A stretch of DNA of 38,456 nucleotides from an uncultured Porphyromonadaceae bacterium (GCA_946187345.1 CAMHQD010000022.1:1-38456); one strand, 5' to 3'. Positions 14,318-24,721 are shown, counted from the stretch's first letter. Notes: generated by a model not told the origin, from the letters alone. A program made the numbers and translations.

Positions 14318-17300
14318 ATGCCGGCAATAGATTTCAGATTTACAGGTAACAGCGACGACTTTGTGCGCGCCTGCGAGCAGGTGACCGCCAAGGTCAAGTC
14401 GGTCACGCGTGAGGTGGAGGCCTCCGGCGCGTCGCTCGACAGCGTGTTCTCCATGCTCAAGTCCAAGCTGGGCGCGCTCGGTGTGGGAATAGGGCTGCAG
14501 CAACTTGTCAGCCAGATTGTCAGCGTGCGCGGCGAGTTCCAGAAAACCGCGGTGGCCATCGAGACCATGCTCGGCAGCAAGAGCAAGGCCAACGCTCTGA
14601 TGAAAGAGGTGAAAGACATCGCCGCGTCGTCACCGCTGCAATTCACAGACATCAGCAAGACCACGCAGATGATGCTCGGCTTCAACATCGAGGCCGAGAA
14701 GGTTCCCGGCTTTATCCGCGCCATTGGCGACATCTCGATGGGTGAGGCCGGCAAGTTCCAGTCGCTCTCGCTCGCGTTCTCGCAGATGAGCGCCACCGGC
14801 AAACTGATGGGGCAAGACCTCCTGCAGATGATCAACGCCGGTTTCAACCCGTTGGCGGTGATGGCCGAGACCACCGGCAAGTCGGTGGCAAAACTCAAGG
14901 AGGAAATGAGCGAGGGCGCCATCAGCGCCGAGATGGTGCAAGAGGCGTTTATCGCCGCCACGAGCGCGGGAGGCAAGTTCTACCAGATGAGCGAGAAAAC
15001 GGCCGAGACCATGACCGGCCAAATCTCGATGTTGCAGGACGCGATTGACAAGATGTTTGACGAGCTCGGCCAGCAGAGCGAGGGCGTTCTCATGGGCGCT
15101 ATCTCGGTCACGCGGTCGCTTGTCGAGAACTATCAGAAAGTGGGCGAGGTGCTGCTGTCACTTGTCGCCTCTTATGGCGCATATAAAACGGCGGTGATGT
15201 TGGCTGCAGCCGCCGAGCAATACGGCACGCTCGCCAAAGCCGCCGCCGTGAAGTGGACAAACCTTGTAACACTGGCGCAAAAGGCGTACAACGCCGCCTT
15301 GTTGTCAAATCCATACGTCGCAGCTGCCGTTGCTCTCGGCGCGCTCGTGACCGCGATGGTCGCGTTTTACGACCGCGAGACCGAGGGCGAAAAAGCCGTC
15401 AAGCGGTTCAATGAGCGGCTTGAGGCGCAGAAGCAGGAAATCGACAACAACACCAGCAAAGCGCGGGAGTATGTTGACGTGATGCGCGATGAGACCTCGG
15501 CCAACGGCGAGCGCACCGAAGCCTATAACAACCTGATTAGCCTATTTCCCACACTTCAAGCCAAATACAAAAGCGAGGGTGACATTGTGCGAAACCTCAC
15601 CCAGTTCTACAAAGACCTCGCAGCCGCCGCCCGTGACGCCAACGCCGCTCGCAATCTCACCGCGCTCAATGACGCGCGGCAGGAACGGAAAGACCTGGAA
15701 CGTATCAAAGAGTTAAAGGATAAAGGGTGGTCAGACTTTTTTAGTCCGACAGAAGGGAATTTGACAAAGCAAGAGAAGGCAGAGCTCGCGTCGCTATTAA
15801 ACCGCACAGGATTTAATCTAAGCGATGACATAAACTCAAGGCTTGACGCTGCCCGCAAGAATGAGCAAACCGCCGCCGATGAAGTGCGCAAAGACCAGCA
15901 GACCGCTCGACTGTCGGCGGTTGGCGACAAGGACAAGAAAGGTGCCCAGGCACAGGCCAAAGCAATCCGCGCTGCTTTAAAACGAAGCAAGGAAAACGGG
16001 GCAACGCTGATTGACCTCGGCGACGGCTCCGAGCCGATGACGCTGGAGCAAGCCCGTGACTATGCCTCAGCGCTCGAAGCACAGGCAGCGGCTACACGTA
16101 TGACAGCCAAACAGTGGCAGGCCAAAGAAAAAGCCGACAAAAGGAAAGCGCAAAGCGACGCGAAAGCCGCTCTTGAGACCGATGAGCAACTCACCCGCGA
16201 GCAATACGAGAAACGGCAACAGGCACTTGACGCGGCCAACAAGGCCGCAAAGGCCGACGAGGCCGCCGACCGGAAAGCCGCGCAAAACGCCCACAAAGCC
16301 GCCGAGGCGCGGAAGAAACGCGAGCAAGAGCGGCTGAGAGTTGAGGAGATGATGCGCGAAAACCGCCTCAAGGAGGCGCGTGATGCCGAGGACATGGGAC
16401 TCGACACGCGCCAATACGTCATCAACGCCATGGCGGAAGGCGGTGAGCGCGAGCGCAAGCAGATTGAGCTCGACCGTGACAAGGAAATGCTCGCAATCCG
16501 CCGCGCCTATGAAGACCTGCGCGTCGAGCGCATCGAGCAGGCAAAGAAACTATGGGACGCCAAAGAGGCCAACAAGGGCAAAGACTTCTTCCAAAGCGAG
16601 GAATACAGATATGCCGCATCTGACGACCGCTACACCCAACAGCAGAAAGACAACCGCGAGGCCGCCGAGGCCGCCGCCACCGCCGCATATGAGCGTTCAC
16701 TGCGTGAGCGGACGCAGGCCGACGCGCAATATATGCTTGATTATCTCAAGCAATACGGCACGTTCCAGCAAACGCGCCTCGCCATCGCCGAGGAATATGC
16801 CCGGAAAATCGCGTACATTCAGCGCGGTTCGGACAGTGACGAAGTGAAACGCGCCAAGACGTTGGCCTTGCAGCAGGAGCGCGACAGGACGCTTTCCTCA
16901 ATGGACGCCCGCCGTCTCGCGGAGGGTATCGATTGGGGCACGGCGTTTGACGGCATCGGACATGTGTTGAGCGACATCGCGCGCAAGGCGCTCGCCGAGG
17001 TCGATGAGTACATGAAGACTGACGAGTATAAGAAACTCGATGCCGATAACAAGAAAGCGTATCAGGACTTACGAACGCGGCTCAAGTCGGAAGTCGGCGA
17101 CAACCCGGCTGACGCGTTCAACTTCAATCTGTGGGGCGACATTGCGAAACTCACGGACGAGTACAAGGCTTCTGTGATGGAACTGCGCGCCGCCCTGGAC
17201 GAGGAAAAGCATTGGAGCGAGGAATTGGCCAAGGCTAAGGAAGACGAGGCAAAAGCGACTACATTCCAAGAGCAACAAGATGCTCATCAGCGCGTCAAGC

Positions 17301-18868
17301 AGGCTGAGTCTAATCTGTTGTTGGCAGGCAGTGTGGTGAAAGGCGCGCAGCAGCGGAAAGATGAGAAAGAAAACGAGTTGACCGATGCCACGTCTAAGGC
17401 CGTGGGGGGCATGAATGCTTTCGCGTCATGCCTCAACACAATGAATAACGGCTCGCTTAAGGGTTTTGCCGACGGGGTGGCAAGGTTTGTCACCGGCCTC
17501 AGAGGTGAGGTTAAAGGCTTGGAGACACTCGGAAAGGCCGGCGGTATTGTGGGCGCGATACTGTCAATTCTTGACGCTATGGGCGACGCTCCGGCTGAAT
17601 ACGTCGAGAAGATGCTTGATAACGTCAGCACCGCCTTATACAACGTTTTAAGCCAGTTACCGCAGATTTTGGTCAAAATTGTGGGTGGCGTCTTTTCCGG
17701 TGGTGGCATTATCGGTTCCATTTTCTCCGGCATCGCGTCGTGGTTCACGGGCAGCAACGCCGAGTGGGTCGCCGAGGTGACTGACACGCTCACCAAGAGC
17801 AACGACCGCCTGGGCAAGCACATTGACGACCTGCGCGACGCGATAGACGAGGCCGCCGGCGGCGAGGCCATCAGGAATTATCAAGAGGCCTACGAGGCGC
17901 AGCAACAGGTCAACCGGCAAACGGTGGAAATCCTGCGTGCCCAGATGGGCGAGTGGGGCAAGCACCACAGCAACAACGCCTATGGCGACGAGAGTTGGCG
18001 CCGCGAGTTTAACAGTGAGGCGCAGGCCGCGTTCAAACGCGCCGGAGTGGCGGCCGCATCGGTCAGCGGCATGAGTAGCCTCTATGCTCTCACTCCGGAG
18101 CAAATCAAAGCCCTGCGCGACTACGCGCCCAAGTTGTGGGAATACATCACATCGGTGGGCGAGTACGACAAGAGCGAGTATTGGGACAACGTCGTTGACC
18201 AGGCGGGAAAACTCGAAGATCTCACCGAGGCCATCCGCGAGAATTTGACGCAGACCTCGTTCGACAGTCTGCGGTCGTCGTTCCTCGACACGCTCATGGA
18301 CATGGACGCCAGCGCGCAGGCGTGGGGCGAGAACTTCACGGAGATGATGCAGCGCGCGTTGCTCAATGCCGCACTCGGCGAGATGCTCGATGGGCAGTTA
18401 AAAACTTGGTACGAGGATTTGGCCGACGAGATGGAAAAGAACGGCGGCACGCTATCTCCGGCGCAGATACAGAAGTACCGGCAGGAGTGGGACGGGTTTC
18501 TGCAGGACGGTATCAAGAAGCGCGACCAGATTGCCGAGATAACGGGTTATCAGGGCAGCAACGGCGAGGCCGATGCGAGCCGCGGGGCGTTCAAGACGAT
18601 GAGCGAGGACACCGGCAATGAGCTCAACGGACGCTTCACCGCCCTGCAAATCACCGGCGAGGCAATGAGGCAGGATGTCGCGCGCGGCATCGCCACTCTG
18701 CAGGCACTCTCCCTCACCGTCGGGGCAAACGGCGGCACCCTCGCCGAGATGCGCGACATCATGGTCACGCAGAACGCTCACCTCGAAGACATTTCACGTT
18801 ACACACGGACGATGGCTCAGTGGAGCGACACGCTCGAGCGCATCGCCGCAAATACCGGCAGACTATGA
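14318..18868 (+). CDS. Tail tape measure protein
   Basis: The largest gene, 1516 aa. The N-terminal 250 residues match the tape-measure N-terminal domain (AVAIETMLGSKSKANALMKE, LQFTDISKTTQMML, MGQDLLQMINAGFNPL). Hydrophobic segments lie near 285-310 and 335-350, a long Lys/Glu/Ala coiled coil at about 480-780, and glycine-rich hydrophobic stretches near 1070-1140. By the usual rule of about 0.15 nm per residue the tail would be at most about 220 nm. It sets tail length and may help DNA cross the membrane. It overlaps the next gene by 4 bases. Confidence 0.9.
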   Translation: MPAIDFRFTGNSDDFVRACEQVTAKVKSVTREVEASGASLDSVFSMLKSKLGALGVGIGLQQLVSQIVSVRGEFQKTAVAIETMLGSKSKANALMKEVKDIAASSPLQFTDISKTTQMMLGFNIEAEKVPGFIRAIGDISMGEAGKFQSLSLAFSQMSATGKLMGQDLLQMINAGFNPLAVMAETTGKSVAKLKEEMSEGAISAEMVQEAFIAATSAGGKFYQMSEKTAETMTGQISMLQDAIDKMFDELGQQSEGVLMGAISVTRSLVENYQKVGEVLLSLVASYGAYKTAVMLAAAAEQYGTLAKAAAVKWTNLVTLAQKAYNAALLSNPYVAAAVALGALVTAMVAFYDRETEGEKAVKRFNERLEAQKQEIDNNTSKAREYVDVMRDETSANGERTEAYNNLISLFPTLQAKYKSEGDIVRNLTQFYKDLAAAARDANAARNLTALNDARQERKDLERIKELKDKGWSDFFSPTEGNLTKQEKAELASLLNRTGFNLSDDINSRLDAARKNEQTAADEVRKDQQTARLSAVGDKDKKGAQAQAKAIRAALKRSKENGATLIDLGDGSEPMTLEQARDYASALEAQAAATRMTAKQWQAKEKADKRKAQSDAKAALETDEQLTREQYEKRQQALDAANKAAKADEAADRKAAQNAHKAAEARKKREQERLRVEEMMRENRLKEARDAEDMGLDTRQYVINAMAEGGERERKQIELDRDKEMLAIRRAYEDLRVERIEQAKKLWDAKEANKGKDFFQSEEYRYAASDDRYTQQQKDNREAAEAAATAAYERSLRERTQADAQYMLDYLKQYGTFQQTRLAIAEEYARKIAYIQRGSDSDEVKRAKTLALQQERDRTLSSMDARRLAEGIDWGTAFDGIGHVLSDIARKALAEVDEYMKTDEYKKLDADNKKAYQDLRTRLKSEVGDNPADAFNFNLWGDIAKLTDEYKASVMELRAALDEEKHWSEELAKAKEDEAKATTFQEQQDAHQRVKQAESNLLLAGSVVKGAQQRKDEKENELTDATSKAVGGMNAFASCLNTMNNGSLKGFADGVARFVTGLRGEVKGLETLGKAGGIVGAILSILDAMGDAPAEYVEKMLDNVSTALYNVLSQLPQILVKIVGGVFSGGGIIGSIFSGIASWFTGSNAEWVAEVTDTLTKSNDRLGKHIDDLRDAIDEAAGGEAIRNYQEAYEAQQQVNRQTVEILRAQMGEWGKHHSNNAYGDESWRREFNSEAQAAFKRAGVAAASVSGMSSLYALTPEQIKALRDYAPKLWEYITSVGEYDKSEYWDNVVDQAGKLEDLTEAIRENLTQTSFDSLRSSFLDTLMDMDASAQAWGENFTEMMQRALLNAALGEMLDGQLKTWYEDLADEMEKNGGTLSPAQIQKYRQEWDGFLQDGIKKRDQIAEITGYQGSNGEADASRGAFKTMSEDTGNELNGRFTALQITGEAMRQDVARGIATLQALSLTVGANGGTLAEMRDIMVTQNAHLEDISRYTRTMAQWSDTLERIAANTGRL

Positions 18869-19296
18869 GAGGGCAACTTTACATATTCAACAACGGAGGC
18901 TGGCAGGATGCTTATAACACCTATGGACTGTCGCTCACGGGTGGCGCGTTTGCTGTTTTGATGACACCGGCACCGCTCAAGACCGTCATCACCAACGACA
19001 GCCGCCTCGAGCACGGCAAGCGGTATGTGACGAACACTCCGCGACTGGACGAGCGCCCGCTCACCCTGCCTTGCCATATCATTGCCACCGGCTATGCCGA
19101 CCTTATGGCCAAGCTCGACAGGCTCACCGCCATTCTCGCCAAAGGCGAGGTGAAGATGCGCGTCACCTTTGACACCGGCGTGACCATACAATACCGCTTC
19201 ATCTATCAAGGCTTCAGCAGCCTCTCACAAGCCGCCGGCCGCCTCGCGCTCATTGCCCTCAAGTTTATTGAACCAAACCCCACCGACCGCTCATGA
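18865..19296 (+). CDS. Distal tail (Dit-like) protein
   Basis: A 143-aa protein. The start at 18865 overlaps the tape-measure stop as ATGA. A segment with RPLTLPCHIIATGYADLMAK and a later beta-rich region is typical of Dit-type hub proteins that join tube and tip. Order (tape measure, Dit, tail-tip protein) supports this. It overlaps the next gene by 4 bases. Confidence 0.6.
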   Translation: MRGQLYIFNNGGWQDAYNTYGLSLTGGAFAVLMTPAPLKTVITNDSRLEHGKRYVTNTPRLDERPLTLPCHIIATGYADLMAKLDRLTAILAKGEVKMRVTFDTGVTIQYRFIYQGFSSLSQAAGRLALIALKFIEPNPTDRS

Positions 19297-21881
19297 ACCT
19301 CCGAACCCGTCCTGACATAGACATCAAGCGAGGCGGTGACACGATAGCCACCGTGCCAATCACCCCCGCCTGCCGCCGCAGCGTCAAACTGATGGAAGCC
19401 GACAATATTACCCTCGACTTTCTTTGGCCGGTGCCGCTGCGCCTGCGCGTGGGAGACTATGTGGACGACGAACTGTTCGGCCGTTTCTACCTCGACAAGG
19501 CAACCATGCCGGCCTACGACAAGGCCACGGGAGGCTACCGCCACCAACTCACCCTCGTCGCCCCTTACATGATGTGGCGCAACCGCCTCGCCATGATGGT
19601 CACCAACGTGTCGGGTGCCGAAATCAAGGAAGCCTCGTGGTCGCTCACCGCCAACCTCAGCACCCACGCCGAGCAGGTGGTGGCCAACGCGCCCACCTAC
19701 TACTATTCCTCCGTCACGGTCGCCGTGGACATCGCGACCGTCACCGAGGCCGCAGCCGCCAAATGCCTCACCTACAACGCCACGGACATCATCACCGCCC
19801 TCAACATGATTGCTGAGGCGTGGCAGTGCGAGTGGTGGGTCAGCGAGAGCAGCGGCGTGGCCACCGTCCACTTCGGTAAGTGCGAGAGCGGCGACCCGCT
19901 GACGTTCCGCCTCGGCTACAATGTCGAGAGCATGGACGTGGCAGACAATACCAACGTGTACGCCAACCGCGTGTACGCTTTCGGCAGCGACCGCAATATC
20001 CCCAAAGGTTACCGCCGTAGCCTCGAGTTCACGGTAAATGCGGAGTCTGACGGTTATTTCAAGGCCGTTGGTAACGGTGGACGAAAAATCTCGCAGGACT
20101 TCTTCTTCGGCACCGGAAGAACAACGGAAGCGACTAACAACATTGGCTTCAATGAAACGCCGACCACCGACCACGACCACGGCGTTTCCGCCCTGTTCAT
20201 CAGTGAGCAAAGTTTCGCAGTCTCACCCGACACAATATTAAACTCCGATAGCGTGAGGATATTGTTGACTACGCCCGCTACTATCATATTTGCCACCGTT
20301 ACGGTCACAGTGGAACTTGTGGCGAATAATGTGTCGCGCACCCTCTTTTCTTGGTCAGGCACTAAAAACATGACCCGCGCTGGAGGCTATCCTGTGGATA
20401 TTAACGTTACCGACTATGCTCCCGACTTTACAGGAGATGCGGCTAACCTCTATCTCCGTGTGGTCACTACTGAATGCGAGGATAACGAAGGTAATCAAAT
20501 AACGGGCAGAGCGGCGGCAGAAAAGGTCACCGCGGCGTTAGCGGATACTCTTAACGTGTTCCGCCTCACCACTGAGACCACTCGCAAGGCCACAACCATT
20601 TACTACAACGGCGAGCATACCGTGTTGTTCAACCCATCAAGAGCGGTTCAGAGTTCAAGCGATTACGACAAGTTCCAATTCATCACATCCGAGGAAGATT
20701 GGACTGCCGCCTCCGCCCCCGCTGATTTCGGCGTGGGCAGTGTGTTCACGCTCGTATCGCCCGACTACTCTGAAATCCCCAATGAATATTACTCCGGCTA
20801 CGACTACCAAGACCCTTCCTCACTGGCCAAGCTCGGCGAGCGGCGGCTGCGGATGCCCGATGGCGACTACATCGACAAGGGCGTGGCAAGCGAGGCGGAA
20901 CGCGTCGAGCAGGTTGTCCTCTTTAACGACATCTACCCCCACTGCGTGCTCACGGTCACCGGCATCGAGACCGCCGACAAGAAGACCAGCGAGGAGGACG
21001 AGGACGGCAGCAAGGTTTATTGGGCATGGAAACAATATATCCTCACGGCCGCGCAAGTTGGCGGGGCCGAGTTCAAGTTCAACACGAAGTACATCACCGA
21101 CGGGCAGAAACTGCGGGTGCGCTTTATGACACCCGCCGAGGCCAACGCCACGCTGCCCGATGGCGATAGCGACCCCAACGCCATAGCCTCCGACCAGCCA
21201 TGCCTGTTGGCGGGTATGGAGTTTGAGGTGCAGTTCCTCAACAAGGAGCAGACCTACACACTTGTGCGCAACGAGGACTACGGCGCGCGCCTGCCCAACG
21301 ACACGCTCAAGCCCACCGTGGGCGACCCGTTTGTTTTGGTGAACTGGAACGCGCAGGCAATCGGCGAGCTCGGCCTTGTCGCCGCCGCCGAGCAGCGGCT
21401 GAAAGAAAAGGCGCAAGCCTATGTCGACGCCATCGAGGAGGGGCAGTTCGTGTTCACCTGCCACCTTATGAGCGACGTGCCGTTTGAGTTAGAGGGCGAC
21501 TTCCGCCTGCGCGACAGCGACAACAAGGCGTTCAATGCCGACGACCCCGACTATTCCGCCCCCGAGGACGGCCGTGTCGCGGTGTTCGTCCGCAACGACG
21601 GCACGCGCTATGCCCTGCCCGCACTCGGCCACAAGGTCACCATCGCCCACGACGCGCTGCGCGGCGGCGCGCTGCGGTTGAAAGAGCATAGCGGCGAATT
21701 TGTGAACGACCTCGACGACAAGGCGGTGTATGTTGACAGGGAACACACCAAGACCAGCCGGATTATCGGCTACGAACTCAAACTTGACCTGCCGTTCGAC
21801 ACGCCCACCTACACCGTGGGCGAGACGGACGCTTACTCAAGACTGCGAAAGATTGAAAAAGAAATAACTAAACTAAGTTGA
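19293..21881 (+). CDS. Tail-tip/baseplate protein (Tal-like)
   Basis: An 862-aa protein after Dit. The N-terminal 230 residues (two-part hub with DYVDDELFGRFYLDKA, LTLVAPYMMWRN, EWWVSESSGVATVHFG) resemble Tal/gp27-type hub domains. The middle third (about residues 245-470; bases 20030-20700) is less GC-rich and differs in codon use from both flanks, consistent with a swapped host-recognition or fibre-attachment domain. The C-terminus (KIEKEITKLS) is coiled. No peptidase motif is recognised. It is likely the adsorption hub. Confidence 0.6.
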   Translation: MNLRTRPDIDIKRGGDTIATVPITPACRRSVKLMEADNITLDFLWPVPLRLRVGDYVDDELFGRFYLDKATMPAYDKATGGYRHQLTLVAPYMMWRNRLAMMVTNVSGAEIKEASWSLTANLSTHAEQVVANAPTYYYSSVTVAVDIATVTEAAAAKCLTYNATDIITALNMIAEAWQCEWWVSESSGVATVHFGKCESGDPLTFRLGYNVESMDVADNTNVYANRVYAFGSDRNIPKGYRRSLEFTVNAESDGYFKAVGNGGRKISQDFFFGTGRTTEATNNIGFNETPTTDHDHGVSALFISEQSFAVSPDTILNSDSVRILLTTPATIIFATVTVTVELVANNVSRTLFSWSGTKNMTRAGGYPVDINVTDYAPDFTGDAANLYLRVVTTECEDNEGNQITGRAAAEKVTAALADTLNVFRLTTETTRKATTIYYNGEHTVLFNPSRAVQSSSDYDKFQFITSEEDWTAASAPADFGVGSVFTLVSPDYSEIPNEYYSGYDYQDPSSLAKLGERRLRMPDGDYIDKGVASEAERVEQVVLFNDIYPHCVLTVTGIETADKKTSEEDEDGSKVYWAWKQYILTAAQVGGAEFKFNTKYITDGQKLRVRFMTPAEANATLPDGDSDPNAIASDQPCLLAGMEFEVQFLNKEQTYTLVRNEDYGARLPNDTLKPTVGDPFVLVNWNAQAIGELGLVAAAEQRLKEKAQAYVDAIEEGQFVFTCHLMSDVPFELEGDFRLRDSDNKAFNADDPDYSAPEDGRVAVFVRNDGTRYALPALGHKVTIAHDALRGGALRLKEHSGEFVNDLDDKAVYVDREHTKTSRIIGYELKLDLPFDTPTYTVGETDAYSRLRKIEKEITKLS

Positions 21882-21884
21882 ATT

Positions 21885-23540
21885 ATGGCAGATACAATTT
21901 ATTATACGAGCAGGCACACTGGGCGTGAGATAGACGATGCCGTGGACTTGGCGAACACGCTTTCCGTCACGGTGAGCGGCTTGCAGACGGACTTGGAAGA
22001 CGAGGCTTCGGCTCGGCAGTCGGCTGACGAAAGTTTGCAGGGGCAAATCCGCCAAAAGGCAGACGCCTCCACCACGCAGGCTTCGCTCAACGCAAAGGCC
22101 GACAAAACCTCTGTCTACACCAAGACGGAGGTAGACACCAAACTTAACCTCAAGGCGAACACCTCGGACGTGTACACCAAGAGCGAGACGTACACCAAGA
22201 CGGAGGTCAACAATGCGATACAACGTTCCGAGGAAACTATGCACGATGAGATAACCGACCTCGCCAATGATGTTGAAAACCTTACCGCTAACGATATTTC
22301 AACTGATGTTGTTATCGGCGGAACGCCATCCCGTACCGCAGAAAATGCTTTGTCTGCATTGGCCACGCGAACCGCGAACAATGCCACGCATTTAGCGGCC
22401 ACGGCAAGTTTTGTAGGCAATCTGATTGGCGGTCAGTATAGAAATTCTCTTGACATCACTTACAACGGAGTGACGTATGATAACATTGCGGATTTACTGA
22501 ATGAGATTTTGGCAGGTAAAGCAGAACTCGGTGGTAGTGCCACTCAAACATTCGCCGCTTTGTCATTGCGGTTGGGTGATGTGGTGATTAGTGCTACCAA
22601 CGACTTCCTTACGGTCTATGATGGCAGCACAAACAAGCGTGCAGGCATCCCTCTTAATACACAAGGAGGCAGCACTGATAACGTAACAATGGCTACGGTT
22701 AGCAATGTCAACAATGCGATTACGACCCAGACCCCCTCTCTGGCGTTCCGTGAGTTGGCGGTGACGATGGGGGCGGTGTGGAACGCGTCCACGGGATTCT
22801 TTGAACTCAACGGCCTCACCGACATCACCGAGGCGCAGATGCGCAACATTATCCGCTACACCGGCAACTATCGTCCGCATGGCGACATGAATAGTGCGCT
22901 GCGAGGCAAGAACGCGTCAGGTTCACTTGTAGGGCTCCGCACAAATTTGTGCAATCACGCTTACATCTTTGGCACTACGGGCAATTCGACCACGAGTATG
23001 TTGTATTTCGCAAACAACAATCGACAGTTGGAGGTAGTGAGACTTACCGCGGGCAACGAGAGTTCCGAACAGATATGGGCAACGACATTGCAATACGCGT
23101 TTAACAACTGTAATAAGTTGCAGCAAATTATAGGCGTGATTAATGTCGGGAAGATTACGGCAAACGGACAGTTGGCCAACTCATTCACGGGTTGCTCGGC
23201 ATTGGAGAGCGTGACCATCTACAGCCTCGGCGTGTCGTTGTCGCTGTCGGACTCGCCAAATCTTACGGCGGCGAGTGTGGCCTCGATGGTGGGGCAGGCG
23301 AAGACGGACAAGGAGTTGACCGTCACGCTACATGATACGGCCTACACGCGCGCCGTGGCCGACGCTGACGTGAAAGCCGCCAGCCAAGCGCGCCCGCTGG
23401 TGACGATACTCAACGCCACGGGCGACAAGAAGATGGGCAATGGTGAGACCTACCACAAGGAGACAATCGGCGGTGTGGAGACGTGGGTCAAAGACCCCGT
23501 GGGCTCCGATGGCAGCGAGGACAGTGGAACGATAAATTGA
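21885..23540 (+). CDS. Tail fibre/receptor-binding protein with BspA-like repeats
   Basis: A 551-aa protein beginning with a coiled stalk (ALADTL-like helices, then repeated YTKTEVD/YTKSETYTKTEV near 80-110, a common fibre trimerisation motif). The centre (about 120-290) is A+T-richer and variable in look. The C-terminal part (about 350-480) has leucine-rich BspA-like turns (LQYAFNNCNKLQQI, LANSFTGCSALESVTI), suited to binding surface proteins or glycans. Located right after the tail-tip gene. Host range probably depends on it. Confidence 0.65.
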   Translation: MADTIYYTSRHTGREIDDAVDLANTLSVTVSGLQTDLEDEASARQSADESLQGQIRQKADASTTQASLNAKADKTSVYTKTEVDTKLNLKANTSDVYTKSETYTKTEVNNAIQRSEETMHDEITDLANDVENLTANDISTDVVIGGTPSRTAENALSALATRTANNATHLAATASFVGNLIGGQYRNSLDITYNGVTYDNIADLLNEILAGKAELGGSATQTFAALSLRLGDVVISATNDFLTVYDGSTNKRAGIPLNTQGGSTDNVTMATVSNVNNAITTQTPSLAFRELAVTMGAVWNASTGFFELNGLTDITEAQMRNIIRYTGNYRPHGDMNSALRGKNASGSLVGLRTNLCNHAYIFGTTGNSTTSMLYFANNNRQLEVVRLTAGNESSEQIWATTLQYAFNNCNKLQQIIGVINVGKITANGQLANSFTGCSALESVTIYSLGVSLSLSDSPNLTAASVASMVGQAKTDKELTVTLHDTAYTRAVADADVKAASQARPLVTILNATGDKKMGNGETYHKETIGGVETWVKDPVGSDGSEDSGTIN

Positions 23541-23541
23541 C

Positions 23542-23733
23542 ATGATTATGATAGTTGTTGAGAATGACATTGCCCGCAGCGACGCACAGGGCAAGGAGTT
23601 GAGAGTGATAGGCACTGGGGTGCGCGGTGCCGCGTTTCTGTTGGCCAACGGGTTGACGGTCGATATGCTTGAGGAGGTCGACCCGCTGCCACCAAACGAT
23701 GAGGAGGAAACGGACGATGGAGACAGTGTATAG
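23542..23733 (+). CDS. Small hypothetical phage protein (63 aa)
   Basis: A 63-codon ORF one base after the fibre stop, with a short hydrophobic start (MIMIVVEND) and a strongly acidic tail (EEVDPLPPNDEEETDDGD). It overlaps the holin gene by 17 bases, so it is probably translated in the same operon. No family recognised; the acidic C-terminus and operon position might suggest a fibre-assembly or lysis accessory role, which is guesswork. Confidence 0.55.
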   Translation: MIMIVVENDIARSDAQGKELRVIGTGVRGAAFLLANGLTVDMLEEVDPLPPNDEEETDDGDSV

Positions 23734-24193
23734 AGCGATATTCACGATGGCCGGTGGCGCGGTCGCCCTGCTTGAGCCCACGTTGCCTTACGCGCTGATT
23801 TTTACCCTCGCCGTGTTCTACGACTGCTATTCCGCGTGGTCGCTCGGCAGACGCGTCGCCGCTGCCCACCCCGACAAGGCGCATGAGTGGAAGTTCACCT
23901 CCATGAAGTCAGCCCGCGTGCTCGGCACCCTTATCAAGGGCTACGCCATGATTGTGCTCGCCCACTTTGTTACGGAATACATCGCCGGTGACATCATCAA
24001 CCTCACAAAGGTGGTCAGCGGCGCGCTTGTCTTTTGGCAGGTGTGGAGCATACTTGAGAATGAGAGCAGTTGCCGCAGCGAGCAGGACGCGAAACTGTGG
24101 AAACTGTTGCAGCGGGTGATGGTCGACAAAACCTCACGGCATTTTGATGTTGACTTGAGCGAGTTGAAAGATGTGAAAGACAAAGACGATTAA
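23717..24193 (+). CDS. Phage holin
   Basis: A 158-aa protein. The start at 23717 (METVYRAIFTMAGG) was chosen over a longer ORF because it leads directly into TM1 and follows AGGAGG-like bases. Three to four hydrophobic segments (about 5-25, 26-42, 72-92, 98-115) and a charged C-terminus (KDVKDKDD) match Bacteroidota phage holins. Holins make inner-membrane holes that release the amidase encoded downstream. The position opens the lysis cassette. Confidence 0.75.
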   Translation: METVYRAIFTMAGGAVALLEPTLPYALIFTLAVFYDCYSAWSLGRRVAAAHPDKAHEWKFTSMKSARVLGTLIKGYAMIVLAHFVTEYIAGDIINLTKVVSGALVFWQVWSILENESSCRSEQDAKLWKLLQRVMVDKTSRHFDVDLSELKDVKDKDD

Positions 24194-24200
24194 CGAGATA

Positions 24201-24698
24201 TTAGGTATTTGATTTATTATGGTTGGTTTTTTTCTTTTTTCGTTTCTTTTTTGGGCGGTTTTGTGTATCGGTATCATCGTCAGTTGGTTTATAGGAGCCT
24301 GCGAAGTAGGCGGGCGCTTTCCAATATATAAGAATGATGCTGAAGCAGATAATGATGTATTGCCATATGAGGATTGACATGGAGAAATCTATGTCAAAAA
24401 ACTTGCAATATGGATCAACACCGACTAATGAAAGTTGCGGGGCTAACATCGGAACGTATCGCAGCGAGATAAACCATCCCGACAAACACATTCCAATGAT
24501 AAGCGAGGTGTAGTTGAAAAGTATAAATGTCATGGCGAGAACAAATGAGTAGACAAAGCGCGTTGTGATGTCCAGACTTTGGAAATCGTCATAATATTGA
24601 TTCAACAACATATAAGCGATAGGAGTGGATAACACGGTTGAAAGAAGACAGCGTTTTTGCGAATCATCTAAATGTTTGAAGATGTCAGGAAATTCCAT
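24201..24698 (-). CDS. Minus-strand membrane protein in the lysis cassette (moron candidate)
   Basis: A 165-aa protein (start MEFPDIFKHLDD; ATG at 24698) with about four hydrophobic helices (approx 18-35, 45-68, 70-85, 108-128) and a very basic C-terminus (PKKKRKKKKTNHNKSNT). It is transcribed against the late operon from TACCTTTG at 24721-24714, about 15 bases before the ATG. It is clearly A+T-richer than its neighbours, so recently acquired. Prophage genes of this type, expressed in the lysogen, often block superinfection at the membrane. I recognise no family; the exclusion role is inferred. Confidence 0.6.
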   Translation of the reverse strand: MEFPDIFKHLDDSQKRCLLSTVLSTPIAYMLLNQYYDDFQSLDITTRFVYSFVLAMTFILFNYTSLIIGMCLSGWFISLRYVPMLAPQLSLVGVDPYCKFFDIDFSMSILIWQYIIICFSIILIYWKAPAYFAGSYKPTDDDTDTQNRPKKKRKKKKTNHNKSNT

Positions 24699-24713
24699 AA
24701 TATTGATTTTTTG

Positions 24714-24721
24714 CAAAGGTA
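24714..24721 (-). promoter_or_regulatory. -7 element of the minus-strand membrane protein gene
   Basis: TACCTTTG on the minus strand, perfect TAnnTTTG match. No convincing TTTG at the -33 distance was seen. It places the transcript start about 10 bases before the ATG at 24698. Confidence 0.45.

Noticed and set aside
13127-14320. Programmed frameshift for tail assembly chaperone (G/GT style)
   Set aside because: The 236-aa gene is continuous to within 5 bases of the tape measure; no second frame or convincing slippery site with a downstream extension was found.
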